Assembly: GCF_019449565.1 (NCBI RefSeq)
Contig: NZ_JAGRPM010000088.1
Span: forward strand, 186,001 to 250,000
From: Rhodoblastus sp.
Lineage (GTDB): Bacteria > Pseudomonadota > Alphaproteobacteria > Rhizobiales > Beijerinckiaceae
Length of the DNA: 64,000 nucleotides
Reading direction: 5' to 3'
Every line of letters starts with the position of its first letter. Positions within the stretch are counted from its first letter, which is position 1. Under the pieces are notes generated by a model. The model searched no databases. It was given only the letters and a program-made list of their open reading frames with translations, and was not told the DNA's origin. The position numbers and the translations under genes were made by a program. Below are positions 26,977 to 35,163 of this stretch, piece after piece.

Positions 26977-27711
26977 TTATGTCGCGCCTTCCGAATTACC
27001 ATTCCCGGGCGCGTCATTCACCTGATAAATCGCTGCGGAAGCCCTTAGTTTTGTAAGATTTTCGTCACGCGATCCGCGCGGCGCGGGGATCGGCAGGCGC
27101 CCGCGAATTCGCGCCGGCGCGGGCTCGAGAAAGATGATTTCGTCCGCGAGCAGAAGGGCGTCGTCCAGGTCGTGGGTGGCGATCAGCGCCGTGATTTTTT
27201 TCGCGCCGATGCGTTGCGCCAGCAGCGCGCGCAGACGCAGGTGCAAGGCGCGGTCGAGCGAGGCGAAAGGTTCGTCAAGCAGCATCAGCTCGGGCTCGAC
27301 GGCGAAGGCCCGGGCCAGGGCGGCCCGGCGCGCGAGGCCGAGCGACAATTGCCCCGGATAATCGCCGCCGCGCCCCTCAAGTTCGAAGGCGGCGAGCAGC
27401 GCGGCCAGAGCCTCGTCGGTCAGGCCTGGCGCGGCGAGGCGCAGGTTGTCGGCGACATTGCGCCAGGGCAGCAGGCGCGGCTCCTGAAAGGCCATGCCGA
27501 TGCGCCGGGGCCTGTTCGTCACCACGCCGGAGAAATCCGAGTCGAGACCGGCAATGATGCGCAGCAGGCTGCTCTTGCCGCAGCCGGAAGGGCCGAGCAA
27601 GGCGACGATGGAGCCCTCGGCGACGCTCAGCGAAAAACGATCGAACACGATCCGCTCGCCGCGATCGGCGAGGCGGAAGGCCTTGCGCGCGATTTCGATT
27701 TCAAGCGCCAT
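26977..27711 (-). CDS. NitT/TauT-family ABC transporter ATP-binding protein
   Basis: A 244-residue ATPase related to SsuB/TauB. Motifs: Walker [11 protein letters not shown]-loop AFQEPRLLPW, signature LSLGLARRAALARAF, Walker B LMLLDEPFASLD, switch His IATHDLDDALLL. The signature has LSLGLARR where LSGGMRQR is common. The start overlaps the permease gene by 11 bases and pqqC follows 27 bases downstream. Substrate is unknown: relatives import sulfonates, taurine, nitrate or thiamine precursors. Confidence 0.9.
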   Translation of the reverse strand: MALEIEIARKAFRLADRGERIVFDRFSLSVAEGSIVALLGPSGCGKSSLLRIIAGLDSDFSGVVTNRPRRIGMAFQEPRLLPWRNVADNLRLAAPGLTDEALAALLAAFELEGRGGDYPGQLSLGLARRAALARAFAVEPELMLLDEPFASLDRALHLRLRALLAQRIGAKKITALIATHDLDDALLLADEIIFLEPAPARIRGRLPIPAPRGSRDENLTKLRASAAIYQVNDAPGNGNSEGAT

Positions 27712-28438
27712 GGCGACGCCACCAGCTGGCGGAGCGTTCGGCCGGGCGCAGCACGAAGCTTTCGACCAGGATCATCAGCGCGACGAAAGGCAGGGCGTAG
27801 GCGAGCAGCAGCCGGAGGTCGAACAGCTGGAACGCCTCGTTCATCTTGAAGCCGACGCCATTGGGGCGCCCGAGCAATTCGACCACCAGCACGATCTTCC
27901 ATACCAGCGCCAGCCCGCTGCGCGCGGCGGCTGCGAAAAAGGGCGCCAGCTGCGGCGCCACCACATGGCGCCAGCGCCGCAGCCGGGAGAAGGCGAAGAC
28001 CTTGGCCATTTCATCGAGCGCGGGGTCGAGCGCGCGGGCGCCTTCGCGCAGGGTGACGACGGCGTTGGGCAATTTGTTGAGCGTGATCGCCGCCAGCGCG
28101 GAGCTTTCGTTCAGCCCGCCCCAGATATAGGCGAACATGATGACGACCAGCGCCGGGGTATTCAGCACGATCACCAGCCAGGGATCGACGAGACGGTCAA
28201 GCGCTGTCAGGCGGCCCAGCGCAATGCCCAGAGCCGATCCGATGACCATGGCGAGCGCGAAGCCCGCCAGCACGCGGGCGAGGGTGACGCCGAGATTGAA
28301 GGCCAGAGCCCCGTTGCGCGCCTCGGCGAGCAGTGTCGCCGCCACAGCCATCGGCTCCGGGAGGTAACGCGGGCCGAGCAGCAGGGCGCCAACCTGCCAC
28401 AGCGCGATGAACAGGCAGAGCGAAACGAGACGCGTCAT
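27701..28438 (-). CDS. NitT/TauT-family ABC transporter permease
   Basis: A 245-residue inner-membrane protein with six hydrophobic segments and the EAA-loop region EMAKVFAFSRLRRWRHVVAPQLAPFF. It resembles SsuC/TauC permeases. Its start overlaps the binding-protein stop (ATGA) and its end overlaps the ATPase gene, so the three transporter parts are translated together. Confidence 0.9.
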   Translation of the reverse strand: MTRLVSLCLFIALWQVGALLLGPRYLPEPMAVAATLLAEARNGALAFNLGVTLARVLAGFALAMVIGSALGIALGRLTALDRLVDPWLVIVLNTPALVVIMFAYIWGGLNESSALAAITLNKLPNAVVTLREGARALDPALDEMAKVFAFSRLRRWRHVVAPQLAPFFAAAARSGLALVWKIVLVVELLGRPNGVGFKMNEAFQLFDLRLLLAYALPFVALMILVESFVLRPAERSASWWRRHGA

Positions 28439-29439
28439 TTGCTTCCGGATTCGGGGGCCGGATGAAAAAACAGGCCCGGATCGAGCTGGGTCGCGTCGCC
28501 GACAAGCTGCCGTCCGCCCACCGTCGCCAGAACATTGTAGATCGCTTCGGCGTCGGCGAATTCCTCGGCCAGCGAGCGCGTGGGAATGCCCTGGCGGTAA
28601 TATTGGCGCAGGATCGCCAGCGTCGCGGGATCGGAGACGCCGGTCATGGGCGCGATCTTCGCGAAGGCCTCGTCATTATCGGCAATCAGCCTCTTCGCCT
28701 TGGTCATCATGGTGAAAAAGCGTTGGAGCAAGGGGCCGTTCTTCGCGCCGAACGACTCGTTGAAGACATAGCCTGTGACGACGACCGGTCCCTTGGCGCC
28801 GAGGTCGCGCTCGACCGCCGCCATGTCGACCACGCGGGCGAAGCCCTTGGCCTCAAGCCGAGCCGCAAAGGTCCAGAACTCCAGCGCGGCGTCAAGTTCG
28901 CCCTGCGACAGCTTTTCGGCCAGCAGAGGCGGGGCGGCGAAGGCGAGCGTCGCCTGCGTCTTGAGATCGACCTTCTGCTTGAGCGCCCAGGCCTGCAGCA
29001 TGAGCCAGCTCTTGTCGAGCGAGCCGCCCGCGACGCCGAGCTTCTTGCCGACGAAGTCGGAAGCCTTCCAGGTGGCGGCGGGACCTTTGGCCATCACGGC
29101 GCCGAGGGCCGTCGAATGGGGATAATAGACCAGCGCGGTTCCGAGCGAGCGCTCTCGCGCCACCCAAAGCCAGTCGGACAGAATCATGTCGGCGCCGCCG
29201 CCGACCAGTGCGATCTTGCCAGCTTCCGTGGTCGACAATTCGGTCGTCTCGAAATCGAGATTCGCCTCCTTGTCGAGGCCATAGGCGCGGACAATGGCCA
29301 GCTCCCAGGCGAAGGTTCCGGTTGACTGGATGGCGAGCCGCAGCTTGTCGGCTGCGGAAGCGGCAGTTGAGGCCAGGGCGAAGCCGGCCAGGCTCAGCGC
29401 CAGAAAGAGCGGGCGAAGGCGGAGGGAAGTTTTGCGCAC
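28435..29439 (-). CDS. NitT/TauT-family ABC transporter substrate-binding protein
   Basis: A 334-residue periplasmic protein. The signal peptide (RLRPLFLALSLAGFALASTAASA) is cleaved before ADKLRLAI. The mature part has the NMT1/SsuA-like fold: LRLAIQSTGTFAWELAIVRAYGLDKE, GGGADMILSDWLW, GKKLGVAGGSLDKSWLML. I favour GTG 29439 because AAAAGG stands nine bases upstream; TTG 29448 is the alternative. It follows the LuxR-type regulator by about 24 bases and precedes the permease. Ligand unknown; the operon with pqqC and a regulator suggests a compound tied to alcohol oxidation. Confidence 0.87.
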   Translation of the reverse strand: MRKTSLRLRPLFLALSLAGFALASTAASAADKLRLAIQSTGTFAWELAIVRAYGLDKEANLDFETTELSTTEAGKIALVGGGADMILSDWLWVARERSLGTALVYYPHSTALGAVMAKGPAATWKASDFVGKKLGVAGGSLDKSWLMLQAWALKQKVDLKTQATLAFAAPPLLAEKLSQGELDAALEFWTFAARLEAKGFARVVDMAAVERDLGAKGPVVVTGYVFNESFGAKNGPLLQRFFTMMTKAKRLIADNDEAFAKIAPMTGVSDPATLAILRQYYRQGIPTRSLAEEFADAEAIYNVLATVGGRQLVGDATQLDPGLFFHPAPESGSK

Positions 29440-29463
29440 GGTAGACAACCTTTTGCGAAGCGG

Positions 29464-30153
29464 TCAGTTCGACGCGCTTTTATCGGCGCCGGGATGGCCC
29501 TCGGCGGAAAATTGCGCGAAATCCATCTTGCCGACTTCGATCGCCGCCTTGGTGCGGCTGTAGACGTTGAGCTTGCGCAGGATCTCGGAGACATGGGCCT
29601 TGACGGTGGTTTCCGCCACGCCAAGCTCATAGGCGATCTGCTTGTTCTGCAGGCCGGCGCGGATCATGTCGAGCACGCGCAATTGCTGCGGCGTCAGGTC
29701 CTGCAACCGGCGCAGCATATCGCCGCGCTCGATCTCGGACGGTTGCGGCTGGTTGATGTCGCGGAACCGTTCGGGCAAATAGATCGAGCCGTTGAGGACC
29801 TCATTGATGGCGCGGGCGAGTTCGCCTTTCGACGTCGCCTTGGAGACGAAGCCAGCGGCGCCGAGCGCGAGCAGATCGCGCACGACGCGCGGATCCTCAT
29901 GCGCCGAGACGACCATGATCGGGAGATGCGGATGGGCCGCGCGCACCCGCACAAGGCCGGAAAGGCCTGTCGTTCCCGGCAGGAATAGATCGAACAGGCC
30001 GAGATCGAGGTTCTTTTCCCTCGCCAGCACGTCGAGCGCTTCTTCGATGGTCGTGGCCTCGAAAATTTCGCATTGCGGACGCTCCAGCCGCACGGCGCTT
30101 TCGAGCGCTTCGCGAAACAGGGGATGATCGTCGACAATCAGAATGCGCGTCAT
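29464..30153 (-). CDS. LuxR/NarL-family response regulator (ErbR/AgmR-like)
   Basis: A 229-residue two-component regulator with a receiver domain (acidic pocket VDDH, phospho-acceptor Asp55 in LFDLFLPG, switch Lys in VSKATSKGE) and a C-terminal LuxR helix-turn-helix (LTPQQLRVLDMI, NKQIAYELGVAETTVKAHVSEIL). Regulators of this type (ErbR/AgmR, ExaE) switch on PQQ and quinoprotein ethanol dehydrogenase genes in Pseudomonas. Here it heads the operon with the ABC transporter and pqqC and lies just downstream of the dehydrogenase gene. The coupled FIST-kinase pair at 20.3-22.8 kb is its most likely partner. Confidence 0.9.
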   Translation of the reverse strand: MTRILIVDDHPLFREALESAVRLERPQCEIFEATTIEEALDVLAREKNLDLGLFDLFLPGTTGLSGLVRVRAAHPHLPIMVVSAHEDPRVVRDLLALGAAGFVSKATSKGELARAINEVLNGSIYLPERFRDINQPQPSEIERGDMLRRLQDLTPQQLRVLDMIRAGLQNKQIAYELGVAETTVKAHVSEILRKLNVYSRTKAAIEVGKMDFAQFSAEGHPGADKSASN

Positions 30154-30468
30154 TGGGCGTTTCCCGGTCCCGGCCTTGTCTGGAACGGCGATCAGGGCCG
30201 CCGCTCAGCCGCCCGGCGTTTCGTCTGTGGAAAGGTCCGGGCGATCGTTCGTGAATGTGCGCCTTGACGGCGCCGCGCGCAAGTCGCGTGACGGGCCAGT
30301 CCGCGCGGAAAGATAAATCCGCGCAACAGGATGGCGCCGCGTGACAAGCAAAGAGCGGCCGGGCGTTGGCGCGGCCGCTCGATTGGCGTGATCGTGAAAT
30401 TCGCCAGCGTCGGTCGCTTTCAGGCTTGCGCCGGAAAGCGGCCGGATCGCCTTACTTGGCGGCGGATA
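30154..30468. other. Intergenic region between dehydrogenase and regulator genes
   Basis: It holds a terminator-like hairpin for the dehydrogenase transcript (30353-30380) and presumably the regulator's promoter. I cannot identify a clear -35/-10 pair, and no open frame here looks coding. Confidence 0.5.
30353..30380 (-). terminator. Putative terminator after the alcohol dehydrogenase gene
   Basis: GAGCGGCCG pairs with CGGCCGCTC (nine pairs, ten-base loop). Reading on the minus strand it is followed by TTTGCTTG, a weak T-tract, about 90 bases after the stop. Confidence 0.6.
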
Positions 30469-32241
30469 TCACTTGGTGGCAGACTTGGGCGCCAGCTTGA
30501 ACACCCAGTAGGAGCCGCCCTGGTTGATGCCCTTGAAGGTCTTGGCGACTTCGCCGCCCCACAGCGGGACCGCGCCGCCCCAACCGGCTGCAACGCCGAC
30601 GAGCTGCTCGCCGTCCTGTTCCCAGCTGATCGGCGGCGCGACAATGCCGGTGCCGACGTTGAACTTCCACAGGACTTCGCCGTTCTTGGCGTCGAAGGCC
30701 AGCAGATAGCCTTCGGGGTTGCCGGTGAACACAAGACCGCCGGCGGTGGTCAGAACGCCAGCCCAAAGCGGAGCCTTGTTCTTGTATTCCCACACCACCT
30801 TCTGGGCGACCGGGTCGATCGCCTTGAGCGAGCCGATGTGGTCGTCGAAGATCGGCTTGATGTTGAAGCCAGCGCCGAGATAGGCCGCGCCCTTCTTGTA
30901 GACGACCGGCTCGTTGTGGATGTCCATGCCCCATTCGTTCGACGGCACATAGAACAGCTTGGACTGGTCCGAATAGGCCATCGGCATCTGGTTCTTGCCG
31001 CCGAGGAAGGACGGAACGGCGAAGACTTCCTTGCCCTTCTTGCCATCTTCGGATTTGGTCGGGTCGCCCGGACGCATGGCCTCGTCATAGATCGGACGGC
31101 CGCTGGCGTCGATGCCCTTGGCCCAGGTGATCTTGCTGACGAAGGGCATGGCCGAGATGAACTTGCCGTTCGTGCGGTCGAGCACATAGAAGAAGCCATT
31201 GCGGTCGGCGGTGGCGCCGGCCTTCACGGTCTTGCCGTCCTTGGTCATTTCGAACGGAATGAACTCGTTCACGCCGTCATAGTCCCAGCCGTCATGCGGG
31301 GTCGTCTGAAAGCCCCAGACCAACTCGCCGTTTTCGGGATTGATGGCGAGGCGCGAGGACGTCCACTTGTTGTCGCCCGGGCGCAGCCAGGAGTTCCACG
31401 GAGCCGGGTTGCCGGTGCCGAAAAACACCATCTTGGTGTCGGGGTCATAAGTGCCGCCGAGCCAGGTGGCGCCGCCGCCGGTCTTGTACATGTCGCCGGA
31501 CCAGGTCTCATTGGCCTTGCCGGTCATGGTCGTTTCCTTGCCCTGATAGGTGCCAGTCAGGCCCTCGAGGGTCGGACGGCTCCAGACCAGTTCGCCGGTG
31601 TCGACGTTACGCGCTTCGACGCGGCCGACGACGCCGAATTCGCCGCCGGAGACGCCGGTCACGATCAGCGTGCCATTGGCCTTGGTCGGGACGATCAGGG
31701 GCGCGGCGGTGTTGGAATAGCCGGCCTTGAAATCGTCGATGGCCTTATGCCACACGACCTTGCCGGTCTTGGCTTCGAGCGCGTAGATCTGGGCGTCGAG
31801 CGTGGTGAAATAAACCTTGTCGCCGAACAAAGCGGCGCCGCGGTTCACGACGTCGCAGCAGGGCATGATGCCTTCCGGCAGACGGGCGTCATATTCCCAG
31901 ATCTTCTCGCCGGTCTTCGCGTCGATCGCGAACAGGCGGCTGTAAGAGCCGGTGATATAGATGACGCCGTCATGCACCACGGCCTGACCTTGCTGGCCGC
32001 GCTGCTTTTCGCCGCCGAAGGAGAAGGACCAGGCCGGAACCAGGTTCTTGACGGTCGAGGTGTTGATCTGGGTCAGCGGGCTGTAGCGGTGGGCCGCCAG
32101 GCCGAGACCATTGGTGACGACCTGCTTGGCGTTGACGCCGTCGGCGAGCAGGTCCGCGTCTGTGACGCCAGCGGCCATCGCGGCGCCGGCGAAGGCCATC
32201 CCCAACACGGAGACGCCAGCTAGAAGTGTGCGTTTCATCAT
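30469..32241 (-). CDS. exaF: PQQ-dependent alcohol dehydrogenase, lanthanide type (ExaF/PedH-like)
   Basis: A 590-residue periplasmic eight-bladed quinoprotein oxidising primary alcohols. It has a signal peptide (to ~AMAAG), the vicinal disulfide Cys128-Cys129, metal ligands Glu201 and Asn278, and catalytic Asp320 followed by Asp322 (WDYDG). That extra Asp marks lanthanide-dependent enzymes; calcium enzymes have Ala, Ser or Thr there. The C-terminal third ([40 protein letters not shown]) matches ethanol dehydrogenases ExaA/ExaF/PedE/PedH, not MxaF/XoxF. GGGAGGA lies six bases before ATG 32241; ATG 32238 is possible. Upstream are the binding-protein and PedF-like genes. Confidence 0.88.
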   Translation of the reverse strand: MMKRTLLAGVSVLGMAFAGAAMAAGVTDADLLADGVNAKQVVTNGLGLAAHRYSPLTQINTSTVKNLVPAWSFSFGGEKQRGQQGQAVVHDGVIYITGSYSRLFAIDAKTGEKIWEYDARLPEGIMPCCDVVNRGAALFGDKVYFTTLDAQIYALEAKTGKVVWHKAIDDFKAGYSNTAAPLIVPTKANGTLIVTGVSGGEFGVVGRVEARNVDTGELVWSRPTLEGLTGTYQGKETTMTGKANETWSGDMYKTGGGATWLGGTYDPDTKMVFFGTGNPAPWNSWLRPGDNKWTSSRLAINPENGELVWGFQTTPHDGWDYDGVNEFIPFEMTKDGKTVKAGATADRNGFFYVLDRTNGKFISAMPFVSKITWAKGIDASGRPIYDEAMRPGDPTKSEDGKKGKEVFAVPSFLGGKNQMPMAYSDQSKLFYVPSNEWGMDIHNEPVVYKKGAAYLGAGFNIKPIFDDHIGSLKAIDPVAQKVVWEYKNKAPLWAGVLTTAGGLVFTGNPEGYLLAFDAKNGEVLWKFNVGTGIVAPPISWEQDGEQLVGVAAGWGGAVPLWGGEVAKTFKGINQGGSYWVFKLAPKSATK

Positions 32242-32333
32242 TCCCATTCCTCCCAAAGAATTGCTCCGGAGCGACCGGCGCCATTTGATTTGGCTCGGCG
32301 GCTAAGAGGCCGCCGGACCAGGACCGGAACCGG

Positions 32334-33191
32334 TCATTGTTCTTGCGCCGGCGGACGCCACGTGACGCCGTAGGACGCAAAAATCTTCTTTAATTCGCCT
32401 GACTCGGCCAAGTGGGCGGTCGCCTTGTCTATGGCCTCGGCCAGGTCGACTGCGTCTGCGTTGACCGCGCCGCCGATCGGCCAGCTCTGGGAGAGGCGAT
32501 GCGGCGGAAAAATGATCGTGACGGGCTTGCTGCTCTGATGGGCGAGATTCTCCACCAGCGCCGATTCCCCATAGAAAGCGACGACATCGCCCTTTTCGAA
32601 CGCCTGCGCCGCCTTGTCCTCGCCGCGCACATGCACGATGTTCGAGATCAGCTTATGGTCGCGCGCGGACAGCAGAATGATGTCCGACAGGGTGCCGAGA
32701 TCGACCGCGACCTTTTCGGTTTCGAACAGCGAAAAATCCTTGGCGGCGTCAGCCTTGCCGGGCTCCACCGCCATGGCCAGGCCCTCGACCTGATAAGGCG
32801 CGGTCAGCTTGATCTTGTCATTGGCCGCTTCGACCCGGGGATCGTTCGGCACGTGCAGCATGATGTCGCCGGGCTGCTCGCCCAGCAGCGAACCGCGCCA
32901 CACGCCATTGCGCAGATCGACGTCGATTTCATCGCCGGCGCGCAGGAAAAGATAGTCGACCTTGGTCCCGAGCGCCTTCGCCAGCGCCGCGCCGATTTCG
33001 ACGTCGATTCCCTTGCGGACGCCATTTTCTTCCCACGACCACGGCTTGTAGTCGCGATAGACGGTCACCCGCAGGACACCCGCGGATTCCACAGCTTTAA
33101 GCGTGCGGCTCTGCGCCATTTGCGGCGCGACTGCGCCGCAAATGGTCGCGAGCACAAGCGCTGCGCGGAAGATCGCGCGCATATGGGTCAA
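32334..33191 (-). CDS. Quinoprotein-associated solute-binding protein (MxaJ/XoxJ-type)
   Basis: A 285-residue periplasmic protein of the SBP_bac_3 fold. The signal peptide ends near MAQSRTLK; the opening LRVTVYRDYKPWSW, GIDVEIGAALAKAL and VDLGTLSDIILLSA are typical of the MxaJ/XoxJ-like proteins that accompany PQQ dehydrogenases. These are not transporters; they are thought to help activate or dock the dehydrogenase. The start overlaps the cytochrome stop (ATGA), and the dehydrogenase gene follows after about 90 bases. It has no adjacent permease. Confidence 0.88.
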   Translation of the reverse strand: MTHMRAIFRAALVLATICGAVAPQMAQSRTLKAVESAGVLRVTVYRDYKPWSWEENGVRKGIDVEIGAALAKALGTKVDYLFLRAGDEIDVDLRNGVWRGSLLGEQPGDIMLHVPNDPRVEAANDKIKLTAPYQVEGLAMAVEPGKADAAKDFSLFETEKVAVDLGTLSDIILLSARDHKLISNIVHVRGEDKAAQAFEKGDVVAFYGESALVENLAHQSSKPVTIIFPPHRLSQSWPIGGAVNADAVDLAEAIDKATAHLAESGELKKIFASYGVTWRPPAQEQ

Positions 33192-33619
33192 TTACCCTGG
33201 TAGCGGGAGTCGAGATAAGTGCGGATCGACCACATGGCTTCCTGGGACAGAATGCCTTCGAAGGCCGGCATCTTGGTGACGCCGTTCTGGGTGAACCCAT
33301 GACGGATACGGCCGATGAACCAGGCATCGCCCTCTTCGCCCTTGTCGAGGTAACGCAGGTCGGGCGCGAGGCCGCCAGACTCGGCTTCGATGCCGTGGCA
33401 GCGGGCGCAATTCTGCGCGAAGCCTGAGTGGCCGATTTTCTCCGCGAGCTCATTGCCGCGATAGGGGTTCTTTTCCAGCCATTCCGGACCGAGCGGCTGC
33501 AAGCCGGTGGTGTCGACGGGCTGCGGGGTCACGTCGCCATGCGCGAGGACGCGCTGGGCGCCGAACACGGACAGACAGACAGCAAGGGAAATCCCGAGAG
33601 TGCGGGTCATAAACGCCAC
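33188..33619 (-). CDS. pedF: Cytochrome c550, PedF-like
   Basis: A 143-residue exported cytochrome c, the expected electron acceptor of the quinoprotein alcohol dehydrogenase. A signal peptide is followed by AHGDVTPQPVDTTGLQPLG and NPYRGNE, a PedF/ExaB-type N-terminus. The heme site is CARCH (71-75), with GGLAPDLRYLD and the probable axial Met in TKMPAFEGILS. I keep GTG 33619 because GGAGG is six bases upstream; ATG 33610 is an alternative. The binding-protein gene overlaps its stop. It is 105 bases downstream of pqqE on the same strand. Confidence 0.92.
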   Translation of the reverse strand: MAFMTRTLGISLAVCLSVFGAQRVLAHGDVTPQPVDTTGLQPLGPEWLEKNPYRGNELAEKIGHSGFAQNCARCHGIEAESGGLAPDLRYLDKGEEGDAWFIGRIRHGFTQNGVTKMPAFEGILSQEAMWSIRTYLDSRYQGN

Positions 33620-33724
33620 GTTTTTCCTCCAAATTTTGGCCCGATCTTAGAGTGCGGCGGCGCGAGGGAAATTGTACTTTGGCGCCCTTGGAGGAGAAGG
33701 GTCGCGCCAACCGCCGCGCAGGGC

Positions 33725-34882
33725 TCAAACGGGGCTTTTCTCCCGGGCGCGCTCGATCCGCCGCGGCGTGAAGCCCGCGACTTCCTCCGCGGAGTCGCGC
33801 GCCGCGATTTCCGCGATCAGGTCATGGCGCGGCGACTTCGAGCAGATCGGGTCGCAGGCGGCGGCGTCGCCGACGAGCGCCATCGCCTGGCAGCGGCAGC
33901 CGCCGAAATCGACCGTCTTGCGCTCGCAGGAGCGGCAGGGCTCCTGCATCCAGTCGTCGCCGCGATAGGCATTGAATCCGGGCGAGTTGGTCCAGATGTC
34001 GGCCAGGCTCTTTTCGCGCGCGTTCCAGAATTCGAGGCCGGGAATGGTTTCCGCCGCATGGCAGGGCAGGACCTTGCCCTGTGGCGTGACGTTCATGCTC
34101 ATACGGCCCCAGCCGCTCATGCAGGCCTTGGGAAATTTCGCGTGATAATCCGGCGCGACATGGTCGATGACGATCTGGCCCTTGTAGCGCTCGCGGCGCT
34201 CCTCGACCTCGGCATAGGCCTTTTCGCTCTGCGCGCGCGTGGGCATCAGATGCGACCGATTACGCAGCGCCCAGCCGTAATATTGCGTATGGGCGATCTC
34301 GATTCGCCGCGCGCCGAGACGCACGGCGAAATCCACCATATCCGCCGCGCGGGCGACATTGGCGCGATGGATCACGGCATTGATGGTCAGCGGCAGGCCT
34401 TCCTCGGCGACCCAGTGGGCGACTTCGAGCTTCTTGGCGAAGCCGCCCTCATAGCCGCCGATCCAGTCGGCGCTCTTCGCCTCGGCGTCCTGAATGGAAA
34501 GCTGCACATGATCGAGGCCGGCCGCCGCCAGTTCGGCGAAGGAGGCTTTGGTCAGGCCGACGCCGGAGGTGATCAGATTGGTGTAGAGGCCAAGGCTGGC
34601 GCAATGCGCCACCAGTTCGCGCAGGTCGCGGCGCGACGCCGGTTCGCCGCCCGACATGTGGACATGCAATATGCCGAGCGCCGCCGCCTGGGTGAAGATG
34701 TCCTTCCAGGCGTCGGTCGGCATTTCCGTTTCGCGCCCGCCCATTTGCAGCGGGTTGGAGCAATAGGGGCAGGCGAGCGGACAGCGATAGGTCAGCTCCG
34801 CAAGCATCGCGGAGGGCGGCTGCAGGGCCGGAATTTGAGCCGGAGCTTGAGCCGAAACTTGGGGAGTTGATTGCGTGGTCAT
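33725..34882 (-). CDS. pqqE: PQQ biosynthesis radical SAM protein PqqE
   Basis: This radical SAM enzyme joins Glu and Tyr side chains in the PqqA peptide. The 385-residue protein has the SAM cluster motif C34-x3-C38-x2-C41 (CPLACPYC) and the SPASM region near the C-terminus with PCHAAETIPG, CRSCERK and GGCRCQAM for auxiliary clusters. A Pro/Gln-rich N-terminal tail (1-24) is unusual. The start overlaps the pqqD stop by ATGA. Confidence 0.95.
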   Translation of the reverse strand: MTTQSTPQVSAQAPAQIPALQPPSAMLAELTYRCPLACPYCSNPLQMGGRETEMPTDAWKDIFTQAAALGILHVHMSGGEPASRRDLRELVAHCASLGLYTNLITSGVGLTKASFAELAAAGLDHVQLSIQDAEAKSADWIGGYEGGFAKKLEVAHWVAEEGLPLTINAVIHRANVARAADMVDFAVRLGARRIEIAHTQYYGWALRNRSHLMPTRAQSEKAYAEVEERRERYKGQIVIDHVAPDYHAKFPKACMSGWGRMSMNVTPQGKVLPCHAAETIPGLEFWNAREKSLADIWTNSPGFNAYRGDDWMQEPCRSCERKTVDFGGCRCQAMALVGDAAACDPICSKSPRHDLIAEIAARDSAEEVAGFTPRRIERAREKSPV

Positions 34883-35163
34883 AGGCCGAGCATCCGCTTT
34901 TCGAGCAGGCTGTTGAGCAGGCTTCGCACGTCGCGTTCGATCATCGTGCGATCAGCGGAATATTTCTCCGCGAGATCGTCCACGATCGTGGACAGGGCGG
35001 CGGCGCCGTCGCAGCGTTGCAATATGTCGACGCTGATGGCGTTGAGCCGCAGATAGCGCTCGGGGGCCAGCAGCACCCAGGTCTTGCGGACCTGATCGTT
35101 CTTGAGCTTGACGCCGCGCAACAGATGGGGGCGCGACTCGGGCGCGAGTTCTTCGACGGTCAC
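34879..35163 (-). CDS. pqqD: PqqA-binding chaperone PqqD
   Basis: A 94-residue RRE-fold protein that presents PqqA to PqqE. Typical segments are PHLLRGVKLKND, KTWVLLAPERYLRLN and DILQRCDGAAALSTIVDDLAEKY. It is a stand-alone protein (in Methylobacterium it is fused to PqqC) and overlaps both pqqB and pqqE by four bases. Confidence 0.94.
   Translation of the reverse strand: MTVEELAPESRPHLLRGVKLKNDQVRKTWVLLAPERYLRLNAISVDILQRCDGAAALSTIVDDLAEKYSADRTMIERDVRSLLNSLLEKRMLGL

Noticed and set aside
30331-32223. 630-codon plus-strand frame
   Set aside because: Antisense to the quinoprotein dehydrogenase, whose signal peptide, disulfide and metal ligands are clear.
30469-32241. Methanol dehydrogenase XoxF as the primary call
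   Set aside because: The lanthanide Asp fits, but the C-terminal motifs and PedF-like cytochrome fit ExaF/PedH ethanol dehydrogenases better.
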